DNA of 64,000 nt from an uncultured Bacteroidales bacterium (GTDB lineage: Bacteria; Bacteroidota; Bacteroidia; Bacteroidales; Paludibacteraceae), in the NCBI GenBank assembly GCA_902792535.1, contig CADAZU010000008.1, positions 29,814 through 93,813 of the forward strand, in the 5' to 3' direction. The notes below the pieces were generated by a model that did no database searches, was not told the origin of the DNA, and saw only the letters and a program-made list of their open reading frames with translations. A program made the translations under genes and the position numbers. Within the stretch, counting starts at the first letter, position 1. Each line of letters starts with the position of its first letter. Below, piece after piece: positions 58,601 through 64,000 of this stretch.

Positions 58601-58904
58601 GATGCACTCTGTGCCGGAGTCACCGGTTACTTTCCCCAATGCTGGTAGTATGCAAGTGGATGCTTTGCGGTGGGAGTGGAACAAGGATGACGGCTATTCG
58701 GGTAATGTGTATATTAACGAGACACAGTGTTTTGAGGGCGTTCCGGCGGAAGCCTGGGATTTCTATATCGGTGGCTACCAACCTGCACAGAAATGGCTCA
58801 AAGACCGCCGCGGTCGCACACTCTCCTTTGATGACATAGAGCATTACCGCAAAATCATCTCCGTCCTCATAGAAACCAGCCGACTAATGGAGAAAATAGG
58901 ATAG
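55680..58904 (+). CDS. Single-polypeptide restriction-modification enzyme (type IIG/ISP-like)
   Basis: A 1074-residue protein combining cleavage, methylation and specificity. The N-terminal nuclease has PD at 54-55 and EAK at 70-72 (PD-(D/E)XK). A helical connector follows. The N6-adenine methyltransferase has YYTPQPVVEFIVRAVDDIL, motif I DPATGTGTF (383-391) and motif IV NPPY (502-505). The rest is a target-recognition region ending near 1074. No helicase motifs are seen, so it is nearer to type IIG than to type ISP. From about 57190 to 58320 the base composition turns markedly AT-rich, while both flanks are moderate, which points to exchange of the recognition part. It is placed between the YhcG remnant and a SIR2 gene. 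Confidence 0.88.
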   Translation: MTEYIAAYIKEVNQLYQTGLTTEHSFRPALQRLLQDSTHLTAVNEPTHIACGAPDFTLLTRNNLAVAYVEAKDLFDSDLDGKKKNKEQFDRYKNALDTIVFTDYLDFHLYVDGVHLDSVKLAHVQDGKIVLDEPQEGRFQSLIEKLRSAHPQKITSPAKLAKLMAGKARLMADAVRKSLDNDTNKSGSLWHQLKAFKDVLNKDLDETRFADLYAQTIAYGLFAARIHDTTPLTFTRQEAANLIPHSNPFLRQIFQQLAGYDINNSIVWIVDDLVNIFAATDVKKLRKNFGKEMLRRDPMIHFYEDFLKFYDPAAKKKYGVYYTPQPVVEFIVRAVDDILKTDFALPKGLADTSKVDVTVKEMEEGSDTVVSKVVSKHRVQVLDPATGTGTFLAEVVGRIKEQQQKGAWPAYVDEHLIPRIYGFEYMMAPYTIAHLKLDMLINWWDDEALAATHNNRLQIYLTNSLDQTELTNKHLLAEMIAREANEANNIKHNAPVMVMLGNPPYSVSSSNKSPWILNLLEDYKKNLNERNIQPLSDDYIKFIRLGQYYIERTGEGVLAYISNNSFLDGIIHRQMRRELMRCFDDIYILDLHGNNRKKETAPDGSKDENVFSIMQGVSINIFVRKPNSDNKPATIHHFDLFGSRKEKYAFLLEHSLSNVEWQILNSQEPNLFFVPKDFGAIEEYKQGFKIEELMKINGSGIKFRKDNLLIHYGEKETATMLQDIQSLSASELMQKYHFKETDDWKVVEKKQFFKLDYENIKKVNYRPFDTRYSYYPLDRIGQIIVRGDSRLKLMYHILCGYPCSTQTLSKEGENISLIVCKQQSTFDFQHVFCSSLITDMCSISAQTKEAGYVFPLYLYPSESELGFDTERKPNLDETIWRTIENWVQYEEAFKPLTSNERNGELGLDAEPEYPHFLAPEDIFDYIYGVLHSPSYRAKYKEFLKVDFPRIPYPKDKTDFEHFRFYGHQLRELHLMHSVPESPVTFPNAGSMQVDALRWEWNKDDGYSGNVYINETQCFEGVPAEAWDFYIGGYQPAQKWLKDRRGRTLSFDDIEHYRKIISVLIETSRLMEKIG

Positions 58905-58961
58905 AAGGATAGTAAGGTGAGGACAATATATAGTTATACGAAAAACTAAACTGTATATGAC

Positions 58962-61900
58962 ATGGAAAAAAATGCAAAAAATATACTAGAGGAATTAAAA
59001 GATAGTTATGATAAGGGATTAGTCTCTGCATTAGTTGGTGCCGGATTTTCTAAGAACGTGTCTAATATGTTTTTGGGCTGGGGAGAACTTTTGCAAGATA
59101 TGATAGGTGTACTATATGAAATAGATATCAAACGAAACTATGACAATTATCTCCATCAAAGTAGAGGGTTGATTGATATAAAAGATGAAGCAGAAGTAAA
59201 GAAAGAATACATTAAAGAGATAAGTCAAAAGGAAGATTATTTAGATATTGTATCCAGTTATATTAAAAAGAAAGGTTTTAGGGAGTCTTTAGAAATATAT
59301 ATTGAGAGTAAGATTCCCTATGTGGCATATGATGAAGATAATAATATTGTATTGCGTATAGGAGATAAAATAGTAGATACAATTTCTGAACAGTTTTTCT
59401 CTGCACATAAAGAACTATTAAAGGCAAAGAAATTACAGAATATATACACAACCAATTACGAAAACCTATTAGAATTTACAACAAAGGTATTAGAAAAAGA
59501 AGAAGAGTTAAAATTACCAGAAGTTGTAAAAAGTGGACGTGAGTTATCGAATAAACTCAGAAGTAGAAATATCATAAAAATTCATGGAGATTTGCGTGTG
59601 GACCCTAATTGTCCAATGGGATTTGATGGCGATAACAAACTATGCTATATAATTGCGAGGGAAGATTATGATACATATAAAGAAAAACATGAAGCATTTA
59701 CATCTCTTATGAGAATTGCCATGTTGCAGGGCAAGTTTATGCTTTTAGGCTTTTCGGGGACAGATGCGAATTACAAAGGTTGGGTCTCCTGGATTAGAGA
59801 TGTCCTTGACAATGACAGTAAAGATACAAAGATATATATTATTGATGTAAGTGGAGAAGACATTCCTCTTGATTTACAATGGTATTATTCAAATCATCAT
59901 ACTGATATTATTAATCTTATCGAAAAAGATAATCTTAGTAGATTGGAATTCACAGAGGAAGAAATATCCCAATTATTAAGCAAAAGGCAAGAAAAGAAAT
60001 TAGGGAACGACGACAAAAGACTTGTTTTAACTTCATTTTTAAAATATTTAAATAAAGAGACAAAAACTATTGATGAACAAACTCAACAACTTGGCGGTAC
60101 TCACGATACCATTTCACAAGCCCCTAACCAGAGCAATGAAACCAGTGAACAAAATAGTTCCTCTTTAGATATATCGACTGATGTAAAATTTTCAAATGTC
60201 AGACCCAAGGCGTATGTTTATAGGAAATTGTGGAATGAGGCAATTATAGCTGTTTCAAACAAGCAAAATACTGATGTTATTGCTGATAAAATTAAGCAAG
60301 CAAAACAACTTTATAGATTTCCTAAAGTTATATATAATCAAGATAATATTATTGATGAAATTTTGCAAAAAACAAAATTAAGTGGTTCTGAGGCATATTT
60401 GTTGGCTTTGGCAATTGAAGAATGTGGTAGAAATCCGCATTATTATTCAAAATTGATCCATGATTATGAGGAATTGGACAAAATTCCTTTGTGGCAAATG
60501 TTAAAAGTTAAAGAGGAAACTTTTAATGGACAAACTGCATTATTGTCCGGCAAAAATGATGATGTCATATATGAGAATATTCAAAGACTATTATTCCATT
60601 TAGATTTTAAGAAAGCAAATAACATAATCAAACGTTGGAACCCCAATGGATATTTCATCATAGCAAAAGCTATGAGACTTGCAGCAATAAAAGACCAAAA
60701 AGAGCATGCATCTAATTTATTAGCCAATTATATCAAGAAAGAAGATAATCCGTTATTGCAATTATATGCAATACAGATTGCAAATTACATTTCAGACTTA
60801 TATCCCAAACCATATAATACAGAAGAATTTTATCGATATGGTATAGATGGAATAGGCGACAATCTTGACTTCATGCTGCAACAACTAAGAGGTAAATTTG
60901 AAAATCCTCGGGTACGTGGTTGGATTGGATCTACACTGGATTTTGGCCGCAGTTACCCTGAATACGAAAAAAGTTTAAGAATACTTCGATATATCTCAGA
61001 TACAGGATTGTATCTTAATTTTGGTTTTACTTATTTTTTTGACAAGGCTGCATGGTATAATGTATTTAAAAATCTATATGAAGAATTTCCATACCCGTGT
61101 TTCTTTTATTCAATTCAATATAAAGATTACGATTTGCAAACTAGAATAGGTCAGGATTTTGCTTATTCACAAAAAATGTGTGAATTTAATAAAGACATTT
61201 TAGTACGAGCGATAAGAGCATACGACAACGATAGTACTCCTAAAATTTTTCTTCAGGGATTGTTAAATGTAATTGCCCCAATATACATAGCCGTAAACGA
61301 AAGTTTGTGGTTTGAGGAGTTTAAAAAGCATATTTTCAAGAAGCTCATTGATAACTTTGACAAATTTGATATATCAGATACGTTAATAAAGAATATTAAA
61401 CATGCATTAGTGAGTCTGAAAGAAACTCATCATATTATTTATGTCTTTGAAGAGTTGTTGAAACATTATGGTGAGAACCATGTATTAGCAGATAGTTTCA
61501 TTAGAGATAATCTGCAAATAAAGTACATTAAGGATAATATTCCTGATGAGATATGGATGGCATTAAAAGAACTGATTACTAATTATCCGAACATAGATAT
61601 TACAGAACTTATTTTCTTTTTAGAAAATAATGAAGTAATGAAAAAAGAGATAAAAGAAGCTTTCATTGAAAAAATAATCGAAACGGGAGAGGAAGAACTA
61701 CCACAAGGACGCTCTGTTTCTTTCTATTTGTGTCTTCTGACAAAAGAAAATCCAATAGCTTTAAATATTTCCAAGAAGTTACTCTTAAAGCACGATGTAT
61801 GGCATTGCGGCTTGCTAGAAGAAGGGAAAGGGTGGTCGACACCTAGATATATCCGTATCAATGAATTACAACGTAAAATAGAGTGGACAGAAAATGAGTT

Positions 61901-62531
61901 CAATTACATTTCGAATAATTTGAAGGCTAATATTAAAAAATACAATCAAATACATAATAACTTACGCAAAGAATCATTTATGCGGAATGTACAAGTTCGG
62001 TATTTGTCCGATATTATAAGTTTTATTGATGGACTGAGTGAAGATAGGAAAACTTCATTACAAGAAGTGCGAAAAATAGTTGAAAAATTTCTAAATGATC
62101 GTATCTCATATAAAACCCTTATCGAAGGTATGCTCTCTAAACAATCTGTGGATGCTGATTATGCAATGGACAATGTTGTACAGGGTATTAAAGCAAATGG
62201 TCTTTCCACCTATCTTAATGAGTTCAATTTCATTTTGGATAGAGCAATACTTGGAGACGGATTAATAATCAATGCTATATTAAGAAGAATTAGAATTGTT
62301 GTTGAGAATTTTCCAGGACAGGTTATAGAAGCTAATTTATGTTCAAAACTTCATACTATAATAACAATATATAAAGAACATTGGGCGACGTATGAAGAAT
62401 TTAAACCTGTATGGTCTTTTAATCATCTGTACATAATTGCCGATTTTTTAAAGAAGAATGGATATAAAGACTCTGAGTCAGTTGCATATTGGTTAAATGA
62501 TTCATTTGTCCAGATATTTATTAGATTGTAA
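58962..62531 (+). CDS. Large SIR2-domain protein, probable anti-phage NADase
   Basis: A 1189-residue AT-rich protein. The N-terminal 290 residues are a SIR2-like domain: LVGAGFS (24-30), YTTNYENLLE (162-171), IHGDL with the catalytic-type His208, and GFSGTD (263-268) near a WVSWIRDVL helix. Such defence sirtuins hydrolyse NAD+ and stop infected cells. A Ser/Thr/Gln-rich linker near 370-410 follows, then roughly 780 residues of helical repeats without P-loop or nuclease motif, which I infer to be a sensor domain as in the Dsr1/Dsr2 type. It starts 57 bases after the restriction gene. Overall similarity to a specific named system cannot be decided by eye. Confidence 0.82.
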   Translation: MEKNAKNILEELKDSYDKGLVSALVGAGFSKNVSNMFLGWGELLQDMIGVLYEIDIKRNYDNYLHQSRGLIDIKDEAEVKKEYIKEISQKEDYLDIVSSYIKKKGFRESLEIYIESKIPYVAYDEDNNIVLRIGDKIVDTISEQFFSAHKELLKAKKLQNIYTTNYENLLEFTTKVLEKEEELKLPEVVKSGRELSNKLRSRNIIKIHGDLRVDPNCPMGFDGDNKLCYIIAREDYDTYKEKHEAFTSLMRIAMLQGKFMLLGFSGTDANYKGWVSWIRDVLDNDSKDTKIYIIDVSGEDIPLDLQWYYSNHHTDIINLIEKDNLSRLEFTEEEISQLLSKRQEKKLGNDDKRLVLTSFLKYLNKETKTIDEQTQQLGGTHDTISQAPNQSNETSEQNSSSLDISTDVKFSNVRPKAYVYRKLWNEAIIAVSNKQNTDVIADKIKQAKQLYRFPKVIYNQDNIIDEILQKTKLSGSEAYLLALAIEECGRNPHYYSKLIHDYEELDKIPLWQMLKVKEETFNGQTALLSGKNDDVIYENIQRLLFHLDFKKANNIIKRWNPNGYFIIAKAMRLAAIKDQKEHASNLLANYIKKEDNPLLQLYAIQIANYISDLYPKPYNTEEFYRYGIDGIGDNLDFMLQQLRGKFENPRVRGWIGSTLDFGRSYPEYEKSLRILRYISDTGLYLNFGFTYFFDKAAWYNVFKNLYEEFPYPCFFYSIQYKDYDLQTRIGQDFAYSQKMCEFNKDILVRAIRAYDNDSTPKIFLQGLLNVIAPIYIAVNESLWFEEFKKHIFKKLIDNFDKFDISDTLIKNIKHALVSLKETHHIIYVFEELLKHYGENHVLADSFIRDNLQIKYIKDNIPDEIWMALKELITNYPNIDITELIFFLENNEVMKKEIKEAFIEKIIETGEEELPQGRSVSFYLCLLTKENPIALNISKKLLLKHDVWHCGLLEEGKGWSTPRYIRINELQRKIEWTENEFNYISNNLKANIKKYNQIHNNLRKESFMRNVQVRYLSDIISFIDGLSEDRKTSLQEVRKIVEKFLNDRISYKTLIEGMLSKQSVDADYAMDNVVQGIKANGLSTYLNEFNFILDRAILGDGLIINAILRRIRIVVENFPGQVIEANLCSKLHTIITIYKEHWATYEEFKPVWSFNHLYIIADFLKKNGYKDSESVAYWLNDSFVQIFIRL

Positions 62532-62799
62532 AAACAAAAACATATATTGTTATCGCAAAACAAGGCGAAATCTTACTAAACTATCCGTAAAGCGAGCGAG
62601 ATGCGAATGAGAGCGATAGTGATAGTAGTTTGCTAAGTCGCCAACAAAGATTACATAAAGAAAAAACGAAAGATTTTTTGCAAAAAAGTTGCTTTTGAGG
62701 TGATAGATTATAGGTCTTTTTTGACTTATATATGGAGGGGGATATAAAAACACGAATCTATTAACACAAAACACAACGGATAAACATATTATCAAGAAT

Positions 62800-63669
62800 A
62801 TGAGTACAAAACAATCCATACGATTCTACAAAGACCGCGAGGTGCGGGCAATATGGAATGACGAACAAAGCAAGTGGTTCTTTTCCATCGTGGATATCGT
62901 GGCTGCTATTACCGAAAGCCCGCGTCCTCGTGTCTATTGGGGTACGGTCAAAAACCGCCAGAAAACCCAATATGGCGAGTTGTATTCAAAATGTATACAA
63001 CTGAAATTAACCGCACTAGACGGCAAACGGTACGCCACGGATTGTTTTGCGCAAGAAGATATCATCGAAGTAGTCAAAACACTGCCGGCTAAAAACACAG
63101 CTGCTTTCTTGGATTGGTTTACCTATTCAGATAATACCATAGACGGGCAAAGCCGCAAGAAAGCTTATACGTTCTGGGAAAGCAACATGATTTCCGATGC
63201 GGAAGTGGGAACGGTAAAGGCCTTGCAAAAGATTCATGCATATTTATTTGGCGGTCTTTATGATTTTGCGGGAAAGATACGCCAAGTGAATATTGCGAAA
63301 GGAGGTTTCCAGTTCGCTATGGCGCAATACTTACCGCAGACACTGGAGCAGATTGAACGTATGCCGGAGAATACCTTTGATGAGATTGTAGATAAGTATG
63401 TGGAGATGAATATTGCTCATCCTTTCCGCGAGGGTAACGGACGCAGCACGCGTATATGGTTGGACCTGATTTTCAAGAAACGCTTGCAGCGTTGTGTCGA
63501 TTGGAGCCGTATCCCCAAGAATGAATATTTGGACGCTATGATTCGTAGCGCAGTAGACGCAAGTGTCATCCGCGAACTGCTACGCAATGCGCTGACCGAC
63601 CAAATCAAAGACCGTGAGTTGTTCATGAAAGGAATAGACTATTCTTATTACTACGAACAAGAAGATTGA
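62800..63669 (+). CDS. Fic-domain protein with BRO/RhuM-like N-terminal domain
   Basis: A 289-residue protein. Residues about 5-100 (IRFYKDREVRAIWNDEQSKWFFSIVDIVAAI, then SPRPRVYWGTVKNR) resemble the BRO-N type DNA-binding domain of phage antirepressors. The Fic core follows (TFWESNMISDAEVGTVKALQKIHAYLFGGLYDFAGKIR) with the complete catalytic motif HPFREGNGRSTR at 207-218. Fic enzymes attach AMP or similar groups to target proteins. No obvious inhibitory (S/T)xxxE(G/N) helix is seen by eye. The base composition is less AT-rich than the SIR2 gene. It is the first gene of a unit with a Cys-rich small gene and another Fic gene. Confidence 0.85.
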   Translation: MSTKQSIRFYKDREVRAIWNDEQSKWFFSIVDIVAAITESPRPRVYWGTVKNRQKTQYGELYSKCIQLKLTALDGKRYATDCFAQEDIIEVVKTLPAKNTAAFLDWFTYSDNTIDGQSRKKAYTFWESNMISDAEVGTVKALQKIHAYLFGGLYDFAGKIRQVNIAKGGFQFAMAQYLPQTLEQIERMPENTFDEIVDKYVEMNIAHPFREGNGRSTRIWLDLIFKKRLQRCVDWSRIPKNEYLDAMIRSAVDASVIRELLRNALTDQIKDRELFMKGIDYSYYYEQED

Positions 63670-63671
63670 CC

Positions 63672-63815
63672 ATGCCCTGTCCTCATAATCACATAGATTG
63701 CCCTTGTCCTAAAGACTGTCCTCGTCACGGACATTGTTGTGCTTGCGTCGCTCATCACAAAGCCGCAGGAACCAAACTCCCCGCCTGCTTGCGTGGAATA
63801 GATTGGCAGAAATAA
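63672..63815 (+). CDS. Tiny cysteine/histidine-rich protein
   Basis: A 47-residue open frame, ATG 63672 to TAA 63815, just 2 bases after the Fic stop. It has eight or nine Cys and several His in the arrangement CPCPKDCPRHGHCCACVAHH, then PACLRGIDW. This matches, to my recollection, a small Bacteroidetes/anaerobe family (DUF6485-like) with a probable zinc or iron-sulphur-type knuckle. The regular motif makes chance unlikely. Function unknown. Confidence 0.75.
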   Translation: MPCPHNHIDCPCPKDCPRHGHCCACVAHHKAAGTKLPACLRGIDWQK

Positions 63816-63836
63816 TAGTTTTATAAACAAACAACC

Positions 63837-64000
63837 ATGTATACACCGCCGTTTACAATAACAGATGAGATTTTGCATCTGGTCTCTGAGATCTCAGAGC
63901 TGATAGGCACATTGAATGCACTCCTTGGAGAGCGTATGCCATCGCCTATGCTCCGAAAAGAGAACCAAATAAAAACCATCCATTCCTCTTTGGCAATTGA
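63837..64000 (+). CDS. Fic-family protein, N-terminal part (cut by window edge)
   Basis: Open frame from ATG 63837 to the window end. MYTPPFTITDEILHLVSEISELIG and LRKENQIKTIHSSLAI match the N-terminal helical region of widespread Fic/DOC proteins, in which the (S/T)-S-L-A-I-E block precedes the Fic core and often carries the inhibitory helix. The catalytic motif lies outside the window. Confidence 0.8.
   Translation, partial: MYTPPFTITDEILHLVSEISELIGTLNALLGERMPSPMLRKENQIKTIHSSLAI

Noticed and set aside
62550-62819. An 89-codon minus-strand frame between the SIR2 and Fic genes
   Set aside because: It has one hydrophobic start but the rest is AT-rich spacer translation. No promoter with the usual spacing was found, and it overlaps the Fic start.
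1-64000. tRNA or rRNA genes
   Set aside because: I looked for cloverleaf-like and rRNA-like sequence in the intergenic stretches and saw none. A dedicated scan such as tRNAscan-SE would be decisive.

Overview
The window is a chromosome segment from a member of the Bacteroidales, probably an uncultured gut- or rumen-type lineage. Three things support this. The promoters follow the Bacteroidetes pattern: a TTTG/TTG about 20 bases upstream of TAnnTTTG, usually ending TACCTTTGCACC. The gene set is typical (TonB-dependent receptors, PorT-like barrel, Rho with a long charged insertion, DUF1573, DUF5689, CoaX-barrel-TPR-LptC cluster). Start codons mostly lack Shine-Dalgarno sequences. By eye the core is near 50-55% GC, while two islands are clearly AT-rich. 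I cannot name the genus.

Core regions. 1-3877: start of pheS (minus) divergent from two secreted GH13 amylase-family lipoproteins. 3875-10957: a minus-strand cell-envelope and cofactor operon (small membrane protein, acyl-CoA ligase, CoaX, outer-membrane barrel, TPR protein, LptC, FabG). 11062-15440: an ion channel of the bacterial sodium-channel type, a small accessory protein, rho and aroQ. 15450-26540: TonB-type barrel, PorT-like protein, beta-helix lipoprotein, ribF, cdsA, lipid A-type acyltransferase, GT2 glycosyltransferase, ftsY and aspA. 26539-31330: a low-complexity secreted protein, ribBA, an LptF/LptG permease and cdd. 39316-54842: relA/spoT, DUF1573 protein, meaB, dnaB, asnS, TonB receptor with DUF5689 partner, cvpA, folK, a second acyl-CoA ligase and an acetyltransferase.

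Accessory island 1 (about 31400-39250) holds small proteins of one paralogous family, a promoter followed by a highly structured leader RNA, an exonuclease-BRCT protein with a BRCT-BRCT partner, a small minus-strand RNA, a DUF4417 three-gene cassette and several unknown proteins. Accessory island 2 (54880-64000) is a defence island: a DUF1016/YhcG nuclease gene with an internal deletion, a single-chain restriction-modification enzyme, a very large SIR2-domain protein, a Fic protein with a BRO-like N-terminus, a tiny cysteine-rich protein and the start of a second Fic protein.

A recurring theme is short repetitive DNA at gene borders. Tracts built from AATTGAGAATTGA-like, ACAAATG-like or CACTAAA-like units lie between adjacent genes and supply stop codons of upstream genes and TTG start codons of downstream genes. 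Related tracts, a PTLS-type element and CAGCCGTCA units sit in frame inside folK, ribBA, relA and aroQ. Arrays with 10-base periodicity and short hairpins with 3-base loops occupy leaders and spacers. The candidates I consider most worth following are the leader RNA plus exonuclease-BRCT module (32257-34717), the SIR2/restriction island, and this repeat-driven remodelling of gene ends.
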